Source: CAVQYV01 sp963718295 [NCBI: uncultured Methylomirabilota bacterium]
Lineage (GTDB): Bacteria > Methylomirabilota > Methylomirabilia > CAVQYV01
Length of the DNA stretch: 64,000 nucleotides
Direction of reading: 5' to 3'
Assembly (NCBI GenBank): GCA_963718295.1
Contig: CAVQYV010000007.1
Span: forward strand, 58,292 to 122,291
Under the pieces are notes generated by a model that saw only the letters and a list, made by a program, of their open reading frames with translations, made no database searches and was not told the origin of the DNA. Of the stretch, positions 57,613 to 64,000 are shown piece after piece. The first letter of the stretch is position 1. Each line of letters begins with the position of its first letter. The translations under genes were made by a program, and so were the position numbers.

Positions 57613-57674
57613 ACTCTTCACCGAAGGCTGCCAGGAAGGCGGCCCGCGAGGGCGTTTCGGGATTAAAAAGAGAC

Positions 57675-57760
57675 TGGCTGTCGAAGCGGTCTTGACCGTG
57701 TGGTACAATCGACATCACAGGCAAGCGAAAAGCCAACGGTCGGAGTGAGGCAGGCCTTTT
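57675..57760 (-). repeat. Cassette module, copy 1
   Basis: First of three related intergenic segments. On the plus strand it reads GGCTGTCG, then GCGGTCTTGACCGTGTGGTA, a short gap, and CAGGCAAGCG. On the minus strand it lies just downstream of a terminator, at the place expected for a promoter or operator of a leftward unit now lost at the junction. Confidence 0.55.
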
Positions 57761-57802
57761 AAACAGGAAATGCCAGCCACCCGTACCAGGCCGCGAAGCA
57801 CA

Positions 57803-57830
57803 AAAAAAGGCCGGGTGCTAACCGGCCTTG
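57803..57830 (-). terminator. Terminator after the zinc-ribbon gene
   Basis: On the minus strand AAGGCCGG pairs with CCGGCCTT and is followed by a run of T (AAAAAAA on the plus strand). It ends the leftward unit that stops at 57851. Confidence 0.75.
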
Positions 57831-57850
57831 ATTTGCGAAACTCTCAGTTT

Positions 57851-58221
57851 CTAAGACGCCGTTACCGCGGCGTTTTTGGTTTGGGTACACCACTCACCCC
57901 ACTCGTCACGGGCGCGCATGACCAGAACGACCCACGGCGGCCTTGCCGTAAGCGCATCGGTTGACCGTGTACCGGACAGATCGGCGCTTGTGGAGCCACC
58001 GGCGCGGCCACCTGAGCGGCTGGCGCTGGCATCGGCGTGGGTTGGTTTCCGGGCTTTCCGGCAATCACCTTCTGCCACATCTCCGGCTTGTTGCCGTAAC
58101 TGGCAACGATCCCTTCGTAAAGAGACCTGGCCACCGGCGATAGGCGGTTTAGTTCTTCGGCGGTTTCTGCCGACAGATGGACGGTGTGTTTGCCGTCACT
58201 GGAAAAATAAAACTCGATCAT
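57851..58221 (-). pseudogene. Small protein with C-terminal zinc ribbon, frameshifted near its end
   Basis: ATG 58221 follows a strong AAAGGAGGAAAC. The product has an N-terminal MIEFYFSSDGKHTVHL domain, a Pro/Ala-rich linker (PTPMPAPAAQVAAPVAPQAP) and then CPVHGQPMRLRQGRRGSFWSC. In frame it ends at 57862 with no further Cys. After a one-base loss near 57920 the neighbouring frame supplies ARDEWGEWC and stops at 57851, restoring a four-ligand ribbon like those in topoisomerase I tails. The function is unknown, perhaps nucleic-acid binding on a mobile element. Confidence 0.6.
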
Positions 58222-58292
58222 GTTTCCTCCTTTTGGAAACTAGATAATAATGTTTGGGGTGATCTTCCCCTTGATACGACTGACAAACTTGA

Positions 58293-58457
58293 TCAGATGA
58301 TCGTCAAGCATTTTCCCGTCGAAAAGCCGCTCGTATCGGCGGTCTTGGCTAAGGATTTGTCCAGGGCGGTTTGCGCCCGGCGCTTGGTCGGAAAGACCTG
58401 ACTGACCAAAAAATCCTTCTCGTCAAACGGGTTGATCATCTTCACCACGTAACGCAT
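58293..58457 (-). CDS. Small protein, 54 residues, paralogue A
   Basis: ATG 58457 is preceded by GGGAGGTGAGGAAAC. The product starts MRYVVKMINPFDEKDFLVSQ and contains FLVSQVFPTKRRAQTALDKS. The segment LVSQVFPTK recurs exactly in the frame just to its right, so the two are tandem paralogues. No family recognised. Confidence 0.6.
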   Translation of the reverse strand: MRYVVKMINPFDEKDFLVSQVFPTKRRAQTALDKSLAKTADTSGFSTGKCLTII

Positions 58458-58521
58458 GTTTCCTCACCTCCCTTCCAAAATGGTGTTTGCCGCTAAATAG
58501 TAACGTTCAGAGGACCTGCCT

Positions 58522-58654
58522 CTACCGCTTCTGTCCCTGACCGGATACGGTACATAAGCGAATCGGCGTAAGACCCTTGGCCGCCTTCTTGGTCGGGAAT
58601 ACCTGGCTGACCAACGCGTCGTCGTCGGGTGTCATGAACTCACCAGCAACGCAT
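58522..58654 (-). pseudogene. Small protein, paralogue B, start region disrupted
   Basis: A GGAGGTGAGAAG ribosome site precedes ATG 58654 (MRCW then stop), mirroring paralogue A. The rest continues in another frame as VAGEFMTPDDDALVSQVFPTKKAAKGL and ends at 58522; an internal ATG 58635 could serve as start. It shares LVSQVFPTK with paralogue A. An indel near 58645 is the simplest explanation. Confidence 0.5.
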
Positions 58655-58746
58655 CTTCTCACCTCCTGGGACGAAACCACGGCTGCCGGGTGGGCAAAGG
58701 TCAGCCAGCAAGTGCGAAAGGAGGGAGAGCAGCTTGCGAATGTGAA

Positions 58747-58830
58747 TGGCTGCCGGAGCGGTCTTGACCGTGTGATAAACTCGGATAGACAGGCAAGCGG
58801 AAGAAGCAAAGGTTGAGGGACGAAGCGAAG
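58747..58830 (-). repeat. Cassette module, copy 2
   Basis: On the plus strand GGCTGCCGGAGCGGTCTTGA and CCGTGTGATAAACTCGG are followed by GACAGGCAAGCG, closely matching copy 1. On the minus strand it lies between the terminator of the DUF2958 gene and the start of the paralogue B-A-zinc-ribbon unit, so it probably drives that unit. Confidence 0.6.
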
Positions 58831-58850
58831 GTAGATCGGCGTGAAGCAAC

Positions 58851-58882
58851 AAAAAAGCCGGAGGGGTTAGCTCCGGCTTTTG
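58851..58882. terminator. Bidirectional-looking terminator at the end of the DUF2958 gene
   Basis: AAAAGCCGGAG pairs with CTCCGGCTTTT, with A and T runs on either side. The stop codon of the DUF2958 gene (58867-58869) lies in the loop. Confidence 0.8.
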
Positions 58883-59187
58883 TCATCTCTCGTGCTATGC
58901 TTTCTCACTTCTGAGAGTCGTTGCGGTTTAAAGTAGCGGTCGCGCTCTATCGGACAACCTAACTTTCCCCGGTTACTCTGCAACTCGGAGAGGCTGAAGT
59001 ACCCTAGCTCGTTCTCGTCTCCGGCGACATAGCCAAAGAAGGTATCCTCTCCGTCAAACTCAATCGCGTACCACGTCCAGGAAAAGTCCGGGTAAAAGAA
59101 CTTGCAGATGACCATCGGGTCTGCTACGTTCTCACTTGAGTACAGCGGCGGCAACTGCTTTCTCAGTTCATCGGTCAATAACTCCAT
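58867..59187 (-). CDS. DUF2958 domain-containing protein
   Basis: A 106-residue protein from ATG 59187 with an AAGGAAGGGGGTGAG ribosome site. The pattern LLTDELRKQLPPLYS, WTWYAIEFDGEDTFFGYVAG, ELGYFSLSEL and PIERDRYFKP is diagnostic of DUF2958, found mostly on plasmids, ICEs and phages. Function is unknown. It forms its own unit between two cassette modules. Confidence 0.85.
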   Translation of the reverse strand: MELLTDELRKQLPPLYSSENVADPMVICKFFYPDFSWTWYAIEFDGEDTFFGYVAGDENELGYFSLSELQSNRGKLGCPIERDRYFKPQRLSEVRKHSTRDDKSRS

Positions 59188-59317
59188 ATCATCTCACCCC
59201 CTTCCTTCGGTGCTCACGCAGACGGTAACGCTCGCCTGCTCCCAAACCAGCAACACACGAAGCAAGGCTTGTCCCGATGCAATCGGGACAACCACAGGCG
59301 CCAACGGCGTGCCTTGA

Positions 59318-59400
59318 AGGCTGTCGTGGGCCGTGTGATACGCTGGGAAGGCAGGCGAGCGTTACAACAGGGTAGAGGATCGAGGCAGGCTGAGAACGGG
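59318..59400 (-). repeat. Cassette module, copy 3 (diverged)
   Basis: On the plus strand GGCTGTCGTGGGCCGTGTGA, TACGCTGGGAAGG and CAGGCGAGCG follow the layout of copies 1 and 2 with one shortened part. On the minus strand it is upstream of the DUF2958 gene. Confidence 0.5.
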
Positions 59401-59460
59401 GGTGAAGCCGGCCTAAAGCGAACGGCAAACGGGCAAATGAAGATCGAGGCGGTGAGCGGC

Positions 59461-59801
59461 CTATATCAAAGCGGGGTGAGCGTTGTCGGAGTGGATTTCT
59501 TCGAGCATATCGAGCCGGTCATCGTGGTCGGATACACGCCCGGACAATACTGCCTGCTCTTCACGGATGGCCTTCAGTTCTCCCATGATCCCGTCCATCG
59601 CTTCGTAGAACTCGTCTTTGGTTGGTAAGAACTTGATGTCGTCTTTCGTCGCAAAATGCGCCAGCTTCGAGTCCATTCGATCCTCTAAGGCCAACAAATC
59701 ATCCTTGGTCGCGAAGCTTACTCGTTATTCGGTCCAAGCTTCGCGTCCAGCGTTTCTTCGACCACCGCTTTGATCTGATCTAATTCTTCTTGCTTCAGCA
59801 T
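59461..59801 (-). pseudogene. Coiled-coil hypothetical protein of the type common in Patescibacteria, frameshifted
   Basis: ATG 59801 begins MLKQEELDQIKAVVEETLDA. Near 59725 the frame is lost, and the next frame continues FATKDDLLALEDRMDSKLAH, FATKDDIKFLPTKDEFYEAM and GELKAIREEQAVLSGRVSDH, ending at 59461. Repeated xATKDDL/xPTKDEF units and a heptad-rich end are typical of short hypothetical proteins I associate with CPR genomes and their elements. The function is unknown. Confidence 0.6.
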
Positions 59802-60502
59802 ACCGCCATTTTATCAATCGACGTTGCGGGTATCAAGGGTCGCTTCAGCGGCAAATAGCGACGCCCGGCCGCGATAGCCGCCGAAACGAAGTGAGGCGAG
59901 CAAGCGGCCAGGGCGGAGCACAACAAAGATGATTCCTCTATAAGCCCCCGGCGTTCCCCCGTGGCCAAAGGGCGGGCAAACAGTCTTTCCTTTCATAGAA
60001 AGAAAGTCTGTGAAGCCCGACCTGCCCGGCCACTACAATACCTGTCCGCAAGTGGTTTTGGTTGTGCCGTGAAGCGAAGCGGAACGTGCCAAGGAAAACC
60101 GCTTGCGGACACCTTGCAGCCTTCCAGTAGCAGATGCCGGAGCTTCCGGCTGCGCCCGGCTTCGGTGAGCCTGCCGAGATGATTAATGATAAACAGAAGT
60201 GTACGAACAGCGTAATTGATCGTGTGAAAAATGAGGATCAAGACGTGAGTCGCGAGGTTGGTTGCCGGTGTTGGGCAATTTTGCGTCGAGCACAGCGGAG
60301 TCGTGGCTGCTGTCTCTGGTGTTTGGAATGGTCGGGGTCGTTGTGTGGGCGGGTGCAACGATGAATTAACGTACATCAAGATTACCGCAAATCTGCCGAT
60401 ATGTGACCGCGTTATACCGGTCTTTCGCGCTTATGATATGCCATAGTGGAGGCCAGCTCCACGTTTAATAATCTCAGCCGTCCTGAAAGGAGGTGATGAC
60501 AG
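59802..60502. other. Gene-poor stretch of the terminal element
   Basis: About 700 bases without a convincing gene. It contains a short imperfect inverted repeat around 59981-60008 (CTTTC..GAAAG), the long inverted repeat at 60044-60110 and a TACAAT box at 60034. Open frames here have no ribosome sites or family likeness. Confidence 0.5.
60044..60110. repeat. 16-bp inverted repeat enclosing a 35-base loop
   Basis: GTCCGCAAGTGGTTTT at 60044-60059 and AAAACCGCTTGCGGAC at 60095-60110 are reverse complements apart from one T/C difference that allows a G-U pair. The loop holds a smaller palindrome (CCGTGAAGCGAAGCGG). It could be a folded RNA, a recombination site or a replication signal of the element. 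Confidence 0.7.
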
Positions 60503-60715
60503 ATGGTACACCATTACCTTTCCGATGGTACGAAAGACCGGTAACGGTCCGAGACGCTTCCCTTGCGGCAAACGCTCAAGGATGTCCTGATCGGACTCGG
60601 ACAAGCCTTCGGTTTAGTCCCGATGCCAAAACCGGAACTGCCTGAAGGCACCATACTGGTCAAGAGACGAAGATGGCTGGGTAGCTGTACATTCCCGCCA
60701 AATCGCTTTGAGTAG
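60503..60715 (+). pseudogene. Small ORF with perfect ribosome site and an in-frame TAA at codon 14
   Basis: AAAGGAGGTGATGAC, a full anti-16S match, precedes ATG 60503. The frame reads MVHHYLSDGTKDR, then TAA (60542), then continues open for 56 codons (TLPLRQTLKDVLIGLGQAFG, LVPMPKPELPEGTILVKRRR) to TAG 60713. The downstream part looks coding. A base error, a nonsense mutation or readthrough are all possible. No family recognised. Confidence 0.5.
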
Positions 60716-60736
60716 TACCGATGGACTAGTATACCA

Positions 60737-61848
60737 CTAGTCGAGTCGGACTGGCAGGAGGATCGAAAAAGCTGGTCTCCGCTGTGCTTTAGCACACGGC
60801 AAACCTCTATCCCGGCTACCCCTCACTGCTGTACCCGCTTCCCCTTCTTTCGCAACATCGCCAACCGTCGTCGGCGGTTTGTATCGGCCAATGAATTCCG
60901 CCAATGCGATGTCAACCAAAACCGTCATCGGCTCGCCTGTCAAAACGACTATCTCATGCAACTCGTGGATGCGCTCCGAGTGGATTTTCGGCTGATATAT
61001 CCCCTCTCGATGATTGTGCCAGCTCATGTTCTCCGCGACGGCATTGGCATCGAAAAGCACCAACGGCACGCCGTTCTCTACCCGGTGATACTGGCTGCCG
61101 CAACGGTTGCAGACCGCGCCCGGCCATTCCTTCATCCCCACCCGGACGTTACAGCCGCAATCACATTGCCACTTGGCAAGCGTTGACTTGCCTTTGGCTT
61201 CCTTCCCCAAGTCCCACCAATCGAAACGCGGCTTGTCTGGCGGTACTTCTTCCGCTTCAGGCGGAGCGATACCGTATTCGTGCATTAAAACCGCAAACAG
61301 GCCGTCTGCCGGTTTCCAATGACAACCGGCACCCAAACGCGGATGAAGGCCGACGCTCTCGCACCTGGCGACGAACTCGGCATTGTGGTAAGCCCGACCC
61401 GGCGTAACCGGATGCTTGCCAAAGTTCTGCTGCCAAAGATGAATCTGCTCATGCAGGGCGGTTTCCAGAAGTCCCCACTCGCCGTACTCCCAAACCCGGC
61501 CAACGTCCGGTATGTCGAAGAAATGAGCGGTATTGAAGGTGATCTCGTCAAGAGTCCTTGCGGGTTACGAATGAGGGTGTAGCCGGCCAAAATCTCACGG
61601 CGGAACCTGGAAAAGGAGATGACCGGATCGGGCATCCGTCCCCGGTCGGTGCGCAAAACGGGATCCAAGAAACGCTCTTTAAAGCGGGTCATCCAGCGGT
61701 GAAGGTACTGGTGCTGTTCGTGCCACTCCCAGTCTTTGGCGACTTCGCCATGACGACGCAGGTCTTCCTTGACCGTTGTCTGATCGCGTGGGTTGACTAT
61801 AAGGACACCACCGGGGGGCATCCCCGGTCGTTGTTCGGGCAGTGCCAT
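60737..61848 (-). pseudogene. SprT-like zinc metalloprotease, frameshifted
   Basis: The first frame, from about ATG 61848, runs HRWMTRFKERFLDPVL and FRREILAGYTLIRNPQGLL. At about 61570 one base is missing and the adjacent frame continues DEITFNTAHFFDIPD, LLETALHEQIHLWQQNFGKH, AYHNAEFVARCESVG and a C-terminal zinc ribbon (CDCGCNVRVG, CNRCGSQYHRVE), ending at 60737. HEQIH is the zinc-binding protease motif and the layout is that of SprT/Spartan-like proteins, which act on DNA-bound or element-encoded proteins. The exact start is uncertain because the ATG directly follows a terminator. Confidence 0.7.
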
Positions 61849-61880
61849 AAAAAGGGGCCGAAGAACCGTTCTTCCGGCCC
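61849..61880 (-). terminator. Terminator after the primase gene
   Basis: On the minus strand GGGCCGGAAGAAC pairs with GTTCTTCGGCCCC and is followed by TTTTT, ending at the putative start codon of the SprT-like gene. Confidence 0.75.
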
Positions 61881-61937
61881 TTCAGCCCCAATTATACTCC
61901 CCTGTCGTAAGAGATGCTTTAAAGCCCGCCAGAGGCC

Positions 61938-62948
61938 CTACAACGGCATTTTCCGAACTTCCGCGACCAAGTATCCGTCCCGGCACGTTTGCTGGCGATG
62001 TAGATAACCGTTACCCAATCGCCTCTTTAGCACCGACCGGACAACGCTCTCCACCTCACCCTCTGGCAATGGCGGGGAACACCGGCGTCCGAATGCCTGC
62101 AAAGCTGCGCCTATCTGCGAGGCATCCCAACCTTTGGCGCTTAGGTAGCACCCCAAGTAGAAGCACGTCACGTTGCGCCTCCCCTGCTCCACTCCGTCGT
62201 TTAAAAGCGCCACCGCTTTCGGGTGCAACTCCGAGCTGATGGGAATGGTGGAAGGCGGCGAAGGCGGGTCAGGCTTGACCTCCGAGAGCCAACGGGCGGC
62301 GGCGATGGATTTAGTCGGGTTTAAAGGATGGATCGGACGGGCGGTTTCCGCGAAGTTCAAAATCTCCGGCACCGTTGGTAGCGGCATGGTCAGGTTGACC
62401 TTGTACAAGCCGCTGTCGGCGTGCCGACTGTTCACCAACCGCCACAGCCTGCGCCGGTCATAAACATGGGTGTCCAGCGTGCCGTTGGGTAGCAGTTCAG
62501 CCACCTCTCCGGCCAAACGGCGGAAGATGCCCGGCAGTTCGGTCGAGGGCGTCACATCCAGCGCCACCGGCGACACGTAGACGTGAAAGCCCTTCTTGCC
62601 GGAGAAAGACACCCGATAACTGTCGGGCGTGATGTCGTGATTGTCGAAAATGCTGATAAGCGCGTTGGTATCCTCAAGCGCCTGGCTCAAGTCCGGCGAG
62701 TCGAGGTCGAAGTACAGCCCGGCGTAAACCACGCCTGCGGTGATTTCCCCGCTGTAGCCGAACACGGAGGAGTATACATCGGTGTTGCCGACCTCCGAAG
62801 CCCACTTTCTAACCGACCCATAGCTTCCCCAGACATTACGGTGAAACCGCTCCTGGTAACGGTAGCCGAATTCGTAACGCATCATAGCCTCCATTTTGTC
62901 CGAACCAACAAGCCGCTTCTGCCACCGGTAGCTGAACACCGGCGTCAT
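61938..62948 (-). CDS. Archaeo-eukaryotic-type primase-like protein with PriCT-like C terminus
   Basis: A 336-residue protein. GLYFDLDSPDLSQALEDTN holds the D-x-D metal site, SYRVSFSGKKGFHVYVSP the S-x-H-like region and THVYDRRRLWRLVNSRHADS the basic motif common in plasmid and viral small primases. The C-terminal GRRNVTCFYLGCYLSAKGWD with PLPEGEVESVVRSVLKRR resembles PriCT domains that help primase-helicase action. It would prime replication of the element. GGAGG lies just before the internal ATG codons near 62885, so the true start may be there rather than at 62948. Confidence 0.75.
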   Translation of the reverse strand: MTPVFSYRWQKRLVGSDKMEAMMRYEFGYRYQERFHRNVWGSYGSVRKWASEVGNTDVYSSVFGYSGEITAGVVYAGLYFDLDSPDLSQALEDTNALISIFDNHDITPDSYRVSFSGKKGFHVYVSPVALDVTPSTELPGIFRRLAGEVAELLPNGTLDTHVYDRRRLWRLVNSRHADSGLYKVNLTMPLPTVPEILNFAETARPIHPLNPTKSIAAARWLSEVKPDPPSPPSTIPISSELHPKAVALLNDGVEQGRRNVTCFYLGCYLSAKGWDASQIGAALQAFGRRCSPPLPEGEVESVVRSVLKRRLGNGYLHRQQTCRDGYLVAEVRKMPL

Positions 62949-62989
62949 GGTTTAAAATGGACGGTATCTGAGAAAGGAGACGAGACCGG

Positions 62990-63217
62990 ATGACTAGACC
63001 TTTCTGGCGCAAGCCGCTGTCCGTTCTGCTCGCTTTGTTGCTACTTATCGAGTCGGTTTATAGGGCGATCATGGCGTTCATCTTGCCGTCCAAACCCAAG
63101 CCCACTCGCAGAACCTACCGGCCTTACGACTACTCCAAGAAGCCGACCGGCTACAAGTGTAAAGGTGTGGACGGCAAGTGGCATATCCGCTACTGGGTAT
63201 ATGACAAGCCACACTAA
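62990..63217 (+). CDS. Small single-span membrane protein
   Basis: A 75-residue protein with a GAAAGGAG ribosome site. A strong helix (PLSVLLALLLLIESVYRAIMAF) is followed by a basic, Tyr-rich tail (TRRTYRPYDYSKK) and KGVDGKWHIRYWVYD. It is divergent from the primase gene. Function is unknown. Confidence 0.5.
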   Translation: MTRPFWRKPLSVLLALLLLIESVYRAIMAFILPSKPKPTRRTYRPYDYSKKPTGYKCKGVDGKWHIRYWVYDKPH

Positions 63218-63461
63218 CCTAAAGATTTCCCGGCAAACCTGCATCAAGTCCTTGTACCCAACACCGCTTGTCGCTAATTTGCCTTCTCCCGTAATCTGCG
63301 TTTATACCGGTTTAAAGGAGGCCGGATCTTTCCCTCTTATTTAAAAATCCAACCGGATAGAAAGGGACACCATGTCCAAACAGCGTGGAAAGTACCGCCT
63401 GAAAAGCATCGGGTTACTGGATACGCTGGACTGACACGGGTTTCGTGCTCGGCAGGCGGGC

Positions 63462-64000
63462 TTACGAGCTTGCCTTGAAGAAACACGAAAAACCACAGTC
63501 CAAGTAATCCAGGTTGGGGAGGAGGAAACAAACCGTGCCTCCCGGCGATTTAAAAAGCACCTGCTCTCCTGCCGTGATCCAGGCCGCCGCTTCCGCTGCT
63601 TCACTCCATTGCCACATTCGTCTGGTCAGAAAACCTGCTTGATCCTCAATCAGACCGACATACACATAGTCCCGGTAAACGAAGGTCTTGGCTCGCGTCC
63701 CAAAGCAACTGCGCTTTGGCCCGGCTGGTCGTAAACCACAGGATCGGCATCCCCTTGTTGCGGGCTTCCCACAGTCGGCCATAGGCGGCCAGCCGGTCGG
63801 TCAACTCCTTCTTAGTCGGCATCACCGCCGTGAACTCAATGAAGGCTTCCTGCGCCGTTTGTGATCCTTGCACGCACAGGTAGGCGTCAGGCTGGACTCC
63901 TAAGCCTTCCAGTTCCAGCATCCGGGCGTTCTTCCACTGCAAGCGCCAACGGCGTTGTCGGCACTCCAAGACGGCGTGGTCCTCTCCCGCATCGCGCTCA
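63462..64000 (-). pseudogene. Replication-relaxation-like protein, 5' end outside the window, frameshifted
   Basis: The frame is open to base 64000 on the minus strand. LECRQRRWRLQWKNARMLEL, GLGVQPDAYLCVQG and EFTAVMPTKKELTDRLAAYG with PILWFTTSRAKAQLLW match the layout of Replic_Relax/MobC-like regulators of mobile elements (a Lys/Arg-rich start, then a beta-rich domain with a partner-transfer-like FTT). An extra base near 63690 moves the text to TFVYRDYVYVGLIEDQAGF, ending at 63462. Family assignment is moderate. Confidence 0.5.

Noticed and set aside
59993-60379. Minus-strand 128-residue and plus-strand 76-residue frames around the inverted repeat
   Set aside because: No start signals, unlikely composition, and they run through the inverted repeat.

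Overview
The first 57 kb read as the chromosome of an anaerobic or facultative bacterium whose gene order resembles Deltaproteobacteria / Desulfobacterota or a nearby uncultured phylum. The evidence is the run tilS-hpt-ftsH-folE-folP-cdaA-cdaR-glmM-pdxJ-acpS-nnr-tsaE, the plsX-fabH-fabD-fabG-acpP-fabF cluster after rpmF, and a type II secretion operon. The taxonomic call is an inference from synteny and protein style, not from a search.

Layout. 1-6.5 kb: end of a group 3 type [NiFe] hydrogenase large subunit, then a leftward carA-carB-transporter operon whose CarA has lost the whole glutaminase triad. 6.6-19.1 kb: a tRNA with CAT anticodon, tilS, then a long rightward housekeeping run (purine salvage, FtsH, folate, c-di-AMP synthesis, amino sugar, PLP, acyl-carrier activation, NAD(P)HX repair, TsaE). 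19.3-26.3 kb: Der, a REC/GAF/degenerate-GGDEF regulator, dGTPase, a flavin oxidoreductase and a REC-PATAN protein. 27-29.1 kb: a secreted subtilase flanked by hairpins. 29.6-37.9 kb: one operon for C4 and 2-oxoglutarate metabolism (mdh, MBL-fold protein, fumAB, sucCD, korDABC), able to run the TCA segment from malate to 2-oxoglutarate in either direction with ferredoxin. 38.8-41.0 kb: a very GC-rich island with an Inoviridae-type gene II replication protein and two small overlapping genes. 41.0-48.9 kb: ndk, then yceD-rpmF-plsX-fabH-acd-fabD-fabG-acpP-fabF. 49.0-53.5 kb: a leftward sdhCAB-Rieske-cytochrome b operon, which would link succinate oxidation directly to a quinol-oxidising bc-type complex. 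53.6-57.4 kb: DUF4177, a ThiI-like PP-loop protein and gspC-gspD.

At about 57375 gspD stops abruptly and joins a roughly 240 bp piece of a sugar-type ABC permease. At about 57612 this joins a different kind of DNA: a plasmid/ICE-like element with short genes, each unit preceded by a related intergenic module, DUF2958, a SprT-like zinc protease, an archaeo-eukaryotic-type primase and a replication-relaxation-like protein that runs off the end. Some proteins there resemble those of Patescibacteria/CPR-type genomes. Apparent frameshifts are far denser there (about seven lesions in 6.4 kb) than in the first 57 kb (five), so a chimeric contig or low-coverage end is a serious possibility.

The most interesting biology is the CarA with a CPS1-like GIST motif and no catalytic triad, the foreign inovirus-type replication island, and the cassette-like terminal element.
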